Assembly (NCBI GenBank): GCA_021777105.1
Contig: JAIQZQ010000074.1
Location: 1-64,000 of the forward strand
DNA length: 64,000 bases
Direction: 5' to 3'
From: Candidatus Anammoxibacter sp.
GTDB taxonomy: Bacteria; Planctomycetota; Brocadiia; Brocadiales; Anammoxibacteraceae
A model generated the notes under the pieces. It worked only from the letters and a program-made list of their open reading frames with translations. It was not told the origin of the DNA and ran no database searches. The translations under genes and the position numbers were made by a program. Positions 1 to 7,203 of this stretch are shown here, piece by piece; position 1 is the first letter of the stretch, and the number at the start of each line of letters is the position of its first letter.

Positions 1-150
1 ATTCACACAAGTAGAATTGAAGGCTTTAATAATAAGATTAAATTAATAAAACGCAAAGCATATGGCTTTCATGATACAAATTACTTTTCGCTTAAAATAA
101 TACAAGCGTTTGATAGACAGTCAAATATTCCCCCAGCACTACTCAACTAA
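1..150 (+). CDS. ISL3-type transposase, C-terminal end (cut by window edge)
   Basis: The frame is open from base 1 to a TAA at 148-150 and gives 49 residues. It contains the block RIEGFNNKIKLIKRKAYGF, which is the typical C-terminal end of ISL3-family DDE transposases; the catalytic Glu of these enzymes sits just before the EGFNNKIK block. Only the tail is visible, so I cannot say whether the element is intact. It ends 20 bases before the HicA stop codon on the other strand, placing a toxin-antitoxin pair next to a mobile element. The right-hand terminal repeat of the element was not resolved. Confidence 0.75.
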   Translation: MHTSRIEGFNNKIKLIKRKAYGFHDTNYFSLKIIQAFDRQSNIPPALLN

Positions 151-169
151 TTGGGAGAAGAACCATATT

Positions 170-391
170 TTATTTGTTTTCAAACACATCCGCAGGCAGT
201 CCAAATTTGTCTATTAAATCATTTAATGCGTAGTGAAGAATTACAGTTTTCTTTCCGTGTGATTTTACTGGATAACTTTTTTTAGTTTCAGGATCGTAAA
301 ATTTAGGATGGCGACCTTTGCCTGTTACATATGTTATGCGATATTTATTCAATATTTTTATTACTTTGCGCAACTCCAAGTTTTTAGGCAT
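170..391 (-). CDS. hicA: HicA-family mRNA interferase toxin
   Basis: This 73-residue protein has the HicA (YcfA-like) layout: a short N-terminal helix, then GKGRHPKFYDPETKK with the catalytic-type His, then a basic strand and a C-terminal helix ending in a GLPADVF-like segment. HicA toxins are small double-stranded-RNA-binding-fold ribonucleases that cut mRNA when free of HicB. It overlaps the upstream hicB gene by 8 bases, which fits translational coupling in the order antitoxin then toxin. The length is normal for the family and no damage is seen. Function is inferred from family resemblance. Confidence 0.75.
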   Translation of the reverse strand: MPKNLELRKVIKILNKYRITYVTGKGRHPKFYDPETKKSYPVKSHGKKTVILHYALNDLIDKFGLPADVFENK

Positions 392-776
392 AAGTGATAT
401 CAGCGATTAGATTATCGGTTTTTTGCCGGCTATCTAAAAGTTTTGATTTTGACAATGATTTCTTGAAATTTTTGTGAAGTTGTTTGGATTCCAGCTCGTT
501 AAACATTTGCCAGTACTTGTTATGCGCGGGGTCGTTCAGGGTATCAATGCAGGAGTTCTCCACTGCGGTCAATACACTCTCTTTAACAGTTTCAGCTAAA
601 GACTGCAGGGCGTCTTTTTCATCATTTCCATGAGACGATACTGTAAAGTCAAGGCATCGCGCCACAATTAGATCGTCTTCTTTTGTTAATAAAACGTGCA
701 ACTGAGGACTTTTCCATATGTCTTCAATAGCAACTTTAAGCCTTAAAGCTTTCAAAGCTTTCATCTTTTTCTCCAA
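384..776 (-). CDS. hicB: HicB-like antitoxin
   Basis: This 130-residue protein has a HicB-type partial RNase H fold near residues 20-75: beta strands around HVLLTKEDDLIVARCLDF, then a helix with DALQSLAETVKESV. HicB proteins bind and silence the HicA toxin and usually repress their own operon. The C-terminal half is Lys- and Ser-rich and less typical; I see no clear ribbon-helix-helix or HTH motif. The next gene downstream is hicA with an 8-base overlap, which supports the assignment more strongly than the sequence alone. The ATG follows a TGGTTTGGAGAAA-type ribosome-binding site. Confidence 0.7.
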   Translation of the reverse strand: MEKKMKALKALRLKVAIEDIWKSPQLHVLLTKEDDLIVARCLDFTVSSHGNDEKDALQSLAETVKESVLTAVENSCIDTLNDPAHNKYWQMFNELESKQLHKNFKKSLSKSKLLDSRQKTDNLIADITYA

Positions 777-1029
777 ACCATTTTGTAATAACGTATTTCA
801 GTAAATATGCAAAATATATATCCGCGTTAATTGTAGCAAATGAGCCATAAATGTTCAATTGTTCAATTGCGAGACATATGCGCAGTTACAATGTTTAGAC
901 GCTCATGTTGCGTGATGCGGGTTTTTAATAGCAAAAGGATCACGCAGATTAGACGGATTCTCACAGATATGAGAAAAACAAGGCTGGGCCGGGCTACGTT
1001 AATCACCATTTGTAAAGATTCAATTAAGC

Positions 1030-1464
1030 CTATAACTTTACAAGCTTTTTCTTCTTCCCAATATGTTTTGCAAGTCCTGCAATTTTTGAAATAAGCGCTT
1101 CAGTTTGTTTATCTGCGCGTCTTTGGTCTGCCGGCAACGGCAGTGAATTAGAAACCCAATTATTAAGGGTCTGTTTGTATTTTTTAAATTCTTTATCCTG
1201 TTCCATTATGTGCATATCGTATTTTGATTGTATAGCAAGCCATTGACTTGCAGGCGTTTGTGTAAGTATTTCAAGTTTTAAAGCAATATCCGGCGTTACC
1301 GGCGAATGTCCATTAATTATACGCGACAAGTGTCCCCTTGCTATGCCAAGCAGACTAGCGACTGTCTCCATGCGTAATCCGTGTTGGTCTATAAAGCCGG
1401 ATTTTAATATCCTGCCTGCATGTGAAGGTATACACTCTTTTTTTCTATAAACTTTTCTATTCAT
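1030..1464 (-). CDS. HigA-like HTH antitoxin (orphan)
   Basis: This 144-residue protein starts with the HigA/VapI pattern: IPSHAGRILKSGFIDQHGL, then an XRE-type helix-turn-helix (residues about 30-75) with MASLLGIARGHLSRIINGHSPVTPDIALKL-like spacing and the PASQWLAIQSKYD block typical of HigA. The C-terminal third is a Lys-rich extension. HigA proteins neutralise HigB ribonucleases and repress the operon. HigB normally lies directly upstream of higA, but the 1240 bases upstream hold no HigB-like frame, so this is either an orphan or a regulator that lost its partner. The DNA-binding assignment is firm; the antitoxin role is inferred. Confidence 0.7.
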   Translation of the reverse strand: MNRKVYRKKECIPSHAGRILKSGFIDQHGLRMETVASLLGIARGHLSRIINGHSPVTPDIALKLEILTQTPASQWLAIQSKYDMHIMEQDKEFKKYKQTLNNWVSNSLPLPADQRRADKQTEALISKIAGLAKHIGKKKKLVKL

Positions 1465-1764
1465 TTTGATAATGTAACTTTAAATGTTACAAAAATCAAT
1501 GGCTTAAATTTGTTAAACAAGACATATGCAACATAGATAAAAGCATAAAAAAACAAATTAACCACTAATTTGCGTATATCTTCGCTAATAAAAAGCAAAA
1601 GCAAGAAGCGTGCCCACGAAAATTCACGAATAGGCACGAAAAAAAGCAAAAGTATAAAGAGACCACAGATTTCATTGATTACACAGATTTATGCGCCAAG
1701 GGCCTACGCATATTTTATTCAAACAAACTACACAATCACTGGTTGCATAATTCTCCGTAACACT

Positions 1765-1791
1765 GGTTACAAAGTCCCCACCTTTGTAACC
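1765..1791. repeat. Perfect 10-bp inverted repeat (hairpin)
   Basis: GGTTACAAAG pairs with CTTTGTAACC around a TCCCCAC loop. It has no T-tract on either side, so it is not a clear intrinsic terminator. It sits in repeat-rich intergenic DNA downstream of no obvious gene. Confidence 0.5.
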
Positions 1792-2205
1792 GGCAATTCA
1801 AGAAGCTCCAGTTTCGTGTTTAATCACAATACCAATCACTTGCTATTTTTATCTTCGTATTTTCACGTCTTCCACCGTCATGCCAACTGCCGCATTTCTT
1901 CCTTGTTTAACAAAATATTACCGCCAAACAATATGGTAACATTCATGGCAGTTACTGTTGTTATTAACATACAATACTGTTATTGCCAGGAGATTTTACA
2001 AAGAGCCGGACGCCGGGAAACTGTTTTTTACAAAATGTAATCGTTGCGTGATGCATACAGTTATAATTCTACAGCAATACAACTTCGGAGTATTTATATA
2101 CATCAGTAAAAAAAATAATAAAGTTTTCGCTTGATTTTGAAACATAAAACAGCTATTAATTTAGCTTTTATTTATGTGTTTTTTTTTCTTTTAATTGTTA
2201 TGCTA

Positions 2206-2262
2206 GCGGCGACGTGAAAATGTATCAAAAGCGGCGGTAAGGAAATGCATCAAATAAGGCAA
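2206..2262. mobile_element. Possible decayed IS21-family terminal region
   Basis: The text GCGGCGACGTGAAAATGTA... followed by GCGGCGGTAAGGAAATGCA... shows two spaced copies of a 'G-GAAAATGTA/CA-C' unit. IS21-family ends carry several such transposase-binding repeats. No istA or istB frame is present nearby, so at most one end of a dead element remains. This is a weak resemblance-based call. Confidence 0.3.
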
Positions 2263-2704
2263 TAAAATGCTTTCCTGAAAACGCAGCCGTCTTTTAAACG
2301 GTAATATAAGAAGATTAAGAATATATTTTTCAAATTCTTTAGAAGAAAATACATCATTTTCAAACCACCAGATTTATAGCATTTTCAGAACGCTGGTGAC
2401 ATATGAATCTAATTTGTTTTTAACTGTAGAGTTACAGGCTTTTAAATAATGAAAAATGTCTGACTTAATTAAAATCTAGCACGAACAAACTGGGCAAGTA
2501 AAATGTTCGATTAAATATTTCCATAGATATTGTGTTAAAACTTAATTACCATAGTACAAATAATACCCGATAAAAGAATATAGTTAAAGACGCATTGTTT
2601 TTTTAGTTAAATAATCAAGACATTCAAAAATTAAATAACAGATTTTTAGAGTTGCCAAGATCCGGTTAACCATAGGTTATATCTCTGTATATTTTTGGAA
2701 GAAT

Positions 2705-5572
2705 ATGAGAAAGATAAATTTCTTTTTAAGCCACTCTAGTGATGATAAAAAGATGATTGTTCAGCCTGTCGCCAACGCATTGGGTTCTCTCGGAATGACA
2801 GTCTGGGTGGATGAGGCCGAATTAACGGTGGGCGACAGTTTAGTAGGAGAAATCCAAAATGCACTAATTAGTTGTGACCTAGCGGTAGTATTTATCTCCA
2901 AATCTTTTCTAAGCAATGGTTGGTCCATGGAAGAGCTGAAGGCAATGCTCAATATACAGCTATCTAAGAAAACAAAGTTTGTGTTACCAGTTGTAATTGA
3001 TATACCACTAAATGAATTACAAGATACTTTACCGTTCATTGCAGAAAAAAAATATATTCCGTGGAATAACAACCCTCAAGAAATAGCGAATAAGTTATTA
3101 GCGTCCCATAAGAAATACATAAAAATACATTCTGCAACTTCTTCTAATGAAAAGCCAAGGTCAAGAAACTATATGGTTTTACCAAAGGAAGTTGAAGAGC
3201 AGATCGATATGTATCGAAATCATATAGCTCGCAATGAATTTGGCACGGCATTTCATATATTTTTTGAGCGGCCCAATCCAGAAAACAGCTTGAATTATGT
3301 TTTAGACTTCGTTTATAGTCGCTGCGATGACCATTTGGATCTCCTGTCTGATCTTTTTAAAGATATTAAGAGCAACCCTCACAAATTTACACCTTCCCAA
3401 CGAGCCAAGGTGTTTAATGCCCATGCTCGTGCTTACAAAAATACTGGTCAACTGGACGATGCAATCAAAACATTCCGGCAGCAGATTGACATAGAAGTTC
3501 CGACTCATGAGTCAGGCGTACATACTTATGCGAATTTCATAAATGCGCTTCGACTAGCTGGGCGACTTTACGAAGCTACAGATTTAGGGCATCAATTGCT
3601 GCGGCTTTCCCATGATGAAACTCCAAAGTCTATAGGTTATAGCTTGTATTGGAATGGTATTGTTGCAGCAGCAAAAGGCTTTTATAAGGAGGCTGAACTC
3701 TTACTGAGACAAGCAGAACAGGTTTTTGAGGCTATCGCTGAAGACGATAAGTATAGAGGATTAGGCCGAACTTACGCACATATAGCTTTACTGGAACTAT
3801 GGTTGGGAAACGCTTCGATCGCATGGCCTTTGGCAAACCAATCACATCTGATGGCTGAGAACCACGGAGAAAGCCGTGAGACCATCTTTACAAGTCGTCT
3901 TATGGGCATGGCATCACTTGCGATGGGAAATTACCAGCAGAGCGAAAAGCATTTGACGGACGCACAAAACAAGGCTCAAGATGTCGGATACTTGGAGGAA
4001 GAACTTGAAGCAACAATTGGTCTTGCTGAATTAGATTCCCGCGATGGTAAACTAACCATGGCAGAGCAAAAACTAAGAGACGTCGAGCGAAGGGCTCACG
4101 AGGGGCGGTATAGGCTCCTGCGAGTGGATTCGCTTAATGCGCTAACTCAAGTCTTCCGTGAAAGTGGACGATGTAAGCAAGCCATAAAGGCTGCACTCAA
4201 TGCCTATCAATGCGCTTGCTGTGACAACAGGCCTTACGCTTACGAGCGGGGCCTACTGATAGCAGGTCAACATCTTGTTGAATTGAATACAGAACTTCCA
4301 GTTGTTTGCACTGTAAACGGCGCTAGGCTATTTCTTCCTCAGAATGATAGCTCTTGTGACAAACCGCGCAGGAATAAAGCTCATCTTCGTTATGAGTTTG
4401 CAGAAAATCTACGCATTATTAGAGGTTCGTATCGATATGCGCCAACTAAATTTATCAAGCTCCTTCGGGAGGATTGGCAAGCGGTCTGTCAAATCGTGAA
4501 AAAGCAGCCGGTTACGCTTACACCTCAGTATGTTGAAATTCATGTCGAAGAGCATTGCAACCTCTCTTGCTTCCATTGTCGCGGCGAACTGAGAAAAGTT
4601 CCTAACCGCGAGGAGAAATTTCTTCCAGCTCCTGAGTTAAAGTGCCTGATTGACGAAATACAGACCCTGAACAACAAAGCTTTCATTCGGTTTAGTGGAC
4701 TGATTGGTGAACCATTTATTCATCCCAATATCATAGAGTTGTTTAACTACACTTCCCAAAAAGGCCTGCGGTGGGGCGTTACGACCAATGGAGTTAAGAT
4801 GGCAGGCGAAGTAATCAATGCTCTCATGAATGCTGATTATGTCCACATTAGCCTAGACGCTGGAAGTAATAAGACATATCAAGAGCTTAAGAATGGTATG
4901 CCAAACGATTTTGATACAGTCTTGCAAAATGTTAAAGATTTCCTGCGACAAAGAGAGTCATGCGCAAGTATGCCTCAGCTCATAGTCAGCGTACTACTTC
5001 AAAATGAAAATATTTCAGAACTACAAAGCATAAGTCAACACCTAAAAGAAATAGGGGTTGACAGTTTGGAGATCAAGATGCAGCACTTTGATAAACGTCG
5101 ACGGATGTCGAAAGAGATTGTCGAAGAAGCATATAGTGTCATTGAGGATGTACGTCGTTTAGATGATGGTGGCTTCAGAGTTGTTGTCGTACAAACTAAA
5201 GAACAAGCTTTCAACAAAATACGTAAGAGTAAGGGAAATATCACATTTTCAAAATGTTACGCTAATGAATTGGGCCTAAACGCAACCGTCGACCCGGATG
5301 GGAACCTGCAAACATGTTGCCAATATTATCAGGAAACACTTGGAAAGCAAGGGTCTTTAACAGAACTTGGCTTCAGCCAAGTGTGGAGAGGAGAATCAAG
5401 AACTAAGATTTTGGGCCTTGATCCTCGGTACATATGTGTGAATTGCTCACCATCAGATGAATTTGTCAACAAGTTTGTAAGCTTCCTGTCCCGTGCCAAT
5501 AGCATCGACAGTGACTTTCTCCGATGGGCTGAAAAACAAATTACACTAATTCTTGAACATGAGTTTGACTAG
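2705..5572 (+). CDS. TIR-TPR-radical SAM/SPASM fusion protein
   Basis: This 955-residue protein joins three modules. Residues 1-130 are a TIR domain (FFLSHSSDDK at the start, WVDEAELTVGD box) with W73 and E77 in the position of the NADase Trp-x3-Glu pair of TIR enzymes. Residues about 160-540 are TPR-like helical repeats, for example AKVFNAHARAYKNTGQLDDA. Residues about 605-900 are a radical SAM domain with C618-x3-C622-x2-C625, a GEPFIHP motif and HISLDAG; the C-terminus has Cys-Cys and CVNC pairs like a SPASM auxiliary cluster domain. No signal peptide or membrane helix is seen, so it is probably cytosolic. TIR domains cleave NAD or make cyclic ADP-ribose products; SPASM enzymes usually modify peptides or other complex substrates. 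A nucleotidyltransferase-like gene follows after 59 bases. Domain calls are strong; the combined role is unknown. Confidence 0.85.
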   Translation: MRKINFFLSHSSDDKKMIVQPVANALGSLGMTVWVDEAELTVGDSLVGEIQNALISCDLAVVFISKSFLSNGWSMEELKAMLNIQLSKKTKFVLPVVIDIPLNELQDTLPFIAEKKYIPWNNNPQEIANKLLASHKKYIKIHSATSSNEKPRSRNYMVLPKEVEEQIDMYRNHIARNEFGTAFHIFFERPNPENSLNYVLDFVYSRCDDHLDLLSDLFKDIKSNPHKFTPSQRAKVFNAHARAYKNTGQLDDAIKTFRQQIDIEVPTHESGVHTYANFINALRLAGRLYEATDLGHQLLRLSHDETPKSIGYSLYWNGIVAAAKGFYKEAELLLRQAEQVFEAIAEDDKYRGLGRTYAHIALLELWLGNASIAWPLANQSHLMAENHGESRETIFTSRLMGMASLAMGNYQQSEKHLTDAQNKAQDVGYLEEELEATIGLAELDSRDGKLTMAEQKLRDVERRAHEGRYRLLRVDSLNALTQVFRESGRCKQAIKAALNAYQCACCDNRPYAYERGLLIAGQHLVELNTELPVVCTVNGARLFLPQNDSSCDKPRRNKAHLRYEFAENLRIIRGSYRYAPTKFIKLLREDWQAVCQIVKKQPVTLTPQYVEIHVEEHCNLSCFHCRGELRKVPNREEKFLPAPELKCLIDEIQTLNNKAFIRFSGLIGEPFIHPNIIELFNYTSQKGLRWGVTTNGVKMAGEVINALMNADYVHISLDAGSNKTYQELKNGMPNDFDTVLQNVKDFLRQRESCASMPQLIVSVLLQNENISELQSISQHLKEIGVDSLEIKMQHFDKRRRMSKEIVEEAYSVIEDVRRLDDGGFRVVVVQTKEQAFNKIRKSKGNITFSKCYANELGLNATVDPDGNLQTCCQYYQETLGKQGSLTELGFSQVWRGESRTKILGLDPRYICVNCSPSDEFVNKFVSFLSRANSIDSDFLRWAEKQITLILEHEFD

Positions 5573-5631
5573 GAACTGGTTTCAGGTTATTTATTAATCT
5601 ATTATTAACGTAATAGGGTGAGAATCTGTCT

Positions 5632-6708
5632 ATGAATAGATGCGTTGCAATGTTGTTGTGCCTTGGAGAAGCGTCAAGGATGAAACCGCTTTCGCTACGA
5701 AGTCCAAAGGCTATGCTTCCTTTTTGCGGACGCCCTTTAGTGAAATATTCTTTAGAAGCATTGCATAGACACGGCATTCGTGATGTTATCATCGTGGCGG
5801 GCTTACAAGGCAACGACTTCCACGAATTTCAATCATCGGGAAACCAATGTGGAATGCATGTAAATATCGCTAAACGTGGCCTAGAATACGGTTCTGCTGG
5901 TGTCGTTATGGATGTGGCGCTTGAGCAGCTGAAGGGAACGGAGGACGTGCTTGTTGTTTACGGTGACAGCCTGTTTTCGTTAGATCTGGAGAGGATTGTT
6001 GATGCACACCAAGCGCGCAAGAATGAGGGGTGTCAAATTACTGTGGCATACCATACCCCAAGCGACCTTATTGTCCCCGGCAAAACACACACGAATTACG
6101 GTATTTTATGGATTAATTCGGATCAAAGAGTACTGCGCTTCGAAGAAAAACCCGCCGTTGGGAAGCTTACCAGCCGACATGCTAACAGCGGCGTCTTCGT
6201 TCTTAACCAAACTATTTTCGAACAATTTCCTAAAAAACGGCCTCTCGACTTCTCAAAAGATGTATTCGGTCAACTTGCAACTCAGAAAAACTCCACGATT
6301 TATGGTTTTGATATTGCCGGTGGGTATCGTTTCGATATCGGAACACTTCAAGATTATGTAGAAAAGCAATTCGCAGTCCTAAACAAAAGTATACCACTTG
6401 AAGGCGTGCCGTGGTCTCTTGTTAATGATACAGGGCCTTTACCGCATGCGGGGCGAGTTGAAGGTCGCGCCATGATAGGTCGAAACTGCCGAATTCAAGA
6501 AGGCGTAACTTTAGTTAACTATAATGTAATAGGCAGTCGAGTTTCAATAGGAACAAATTCAGTGATTAACAACTGCGTTATCCTTGATGACGCCGAGATT
6601 GGAAACTCGGCAATATTAACTGACGTTGTCATAGGATTCTCAGGCCGGGTTGCGGATGGAGCCGTTCTAGGAAAAGGACAAAGCCCAGGGGCAACCATTA
6701 ATTATTAA
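5632..6708 (+). CDS. Sugar-phosphate nucleotidyltransferase-like protein with LbH tail
   Basis: The 358-residue product has an NTP_transferase (Rossmann-like) domain at residues 1-235 and left-handed beta-helix hexapeptide repeats from about 275 to the end (for example MIGRNCRIQEGVTLVNYNVI). It resembles mannose-1-phosphate guanylyltransferases and glucose-1-phosphate thymidylyltransferases. SPKAMLPFCGRPL with K26 and the metal-site region GDS (D112) are kept, and FEEKP and FDIGT are present. The usual GGxGTR nucleotide loop is altered to LGEASRM, so activity or base choice may differ. It begins 59 bases after the TIR-TPR-radical SAM gene on the same strand, suggesting one operon. A role in making a nucleotide-linked metabolite with that enzyme is only inference; an ordinary surface-sugar role is possible. 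Confidence 0.75.
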   Translation: MNRCVAMLLCLGEASRMKPLSLRSPKAMLPFCGRPLVKYSLEALHRHGIRDVIIVAGLQGNDFHEFQSSGNQCGMHVNIAKRGLEYGSAGVVMDVALEQLKGTEDVLVVYGDSLFSLDLERIVDAHQARKNEGCQITVAYHTPSDLIVPGKTHTNYGILWINSDQRVLRFEEKPAVGKLTSRHANSGVFVLNQTIFEQFPKKRPLDFSKDVFGQLATQKNSTIYGFDIAGGYRFDIGTLQDYVEKQFAVLNKSIPLEGVPWSLVNDTGPLPHAGRVEGRAMIGRNCRIQEGVTLVNYNVIGSRVSIGTNSVINNCVILDDAEIGNSAILTDVVIGFSGRVADGAVLGKGQSPGATINY

Positions 6709-7203
6709 GTATTGATAATTCTGGAAATAACATTTTTATCCACCAAACAGTTAACGTTATTTTAAGATTATGCCATACGAGTAATATATTTGGGATAGGC
6801 TTAATATGCTGTTCACAAGCAACGTGTCAATTCTAAACAGTTATTATCTGGTAACTAAATGATATTTAGGTAGTCATCTTTTCTCAGGCAAAACCACAAG
6901 GGGGTCACCCATTAGAAGCTCACTGTCAAGCACAAAAAATCCCCTTGTCAAAAAAAATGTGATTCTAATATATTTATAATACTGCGTGTGTATGAGACGG
7001 CTTTAACTTAATTACCGCATCTTTTATTTCAGTTTTTTTTAGCTACGTAATAGTACCCCAATATAAGCAAGCCAAGTGACAGGTCTTAGTTTTTAAGTTT
7101 TTGCTAATTGTAAATTGAAAAATCTAAAAAATGTTAGAGACAGGCCAGTTATTATATTCGAATTTAAAGTCATTAGTTGTAACTATGGAGTTACTTAGAG
7201 AAA
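6709..7203. other. Intergenic region between the two TIR genes
   Basis: This 495-base AT-rich stretch separates the nucleotidyltransferase gene from the second TIR gene. It contains an 8-bp inverted repeat, ACAAGGGG at 6896-6903 and CCCCTTGT at 6941-6948, and a 42-codon coding relic on the minus strand (listed separately). Presumably it holds the promoter of the TIR-WD40 gene, but I see no strong consensus site. Confidence 0.4.
6874..7002 (-). pseudogene. Possible coding relic, C-terminal fragment
   Basis: The minus strand is open for 42 codons and ends in TGA at 6874-6876. The end reads FVLDSELLMGDPLVVLPEKR, which is protein-like in composition (hydrophobic strand, GDPLVVLPE turn). No start codon lies at the upstream end and a TAA blocks it there. 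I do not recognise the family. It may be the tail of a gene lost when the TIR locus was inserted. Confidence 0.25.

Larger units (their letters stand above)
1465..2704. other. Gene-free interval with dispersed repeats
   Basis: I find no convincing gene here. The 157-codon frame at 1570-2040 is built from repeat text and has no protein-like composition. The stretch 1599-1693 carries the generic 'CACGAA...CACGAA' and 'CCACAGATT...ACACAGATTT' repeat phrases that recur at 14115-14190 and 11755-11765. A perfect 10-bp hairpin lies at 1765-1791 (GGTTACAAAG, 7-base loop, CTTTGTAACC). Near 2206-2260 is a possible IS21-type end. The last 300 bases are very AT-rich and presumably contain the promoter of the TIR gene at 2705. 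Confidence 0.5.

Noticed and set aside
840..1094. 84-codon plus-strand frame between HicB and the HigA-like gene
   Set aside because: It includes repeat phrases such as CACGCAGATTAGACGGATT and overlaps the 3' end of the HigA-like gene on the other strand; no protein-like features.
1570..2040. 157-codon frame
   Set aside because: Made of dispersed repeat phrases with Ser/Thr/Asn-biased composition and no family motif; no ribosome-binding site.
6896..6948. ACAAGGGG/CCCCTTGT stem considered as a retron-type RNA upstream of a TIR gene
   Set aside because: There is no reverse transcriptase in the window and the loop lacks msr/msd-like repeats; the stretch also reads as a coding relic.
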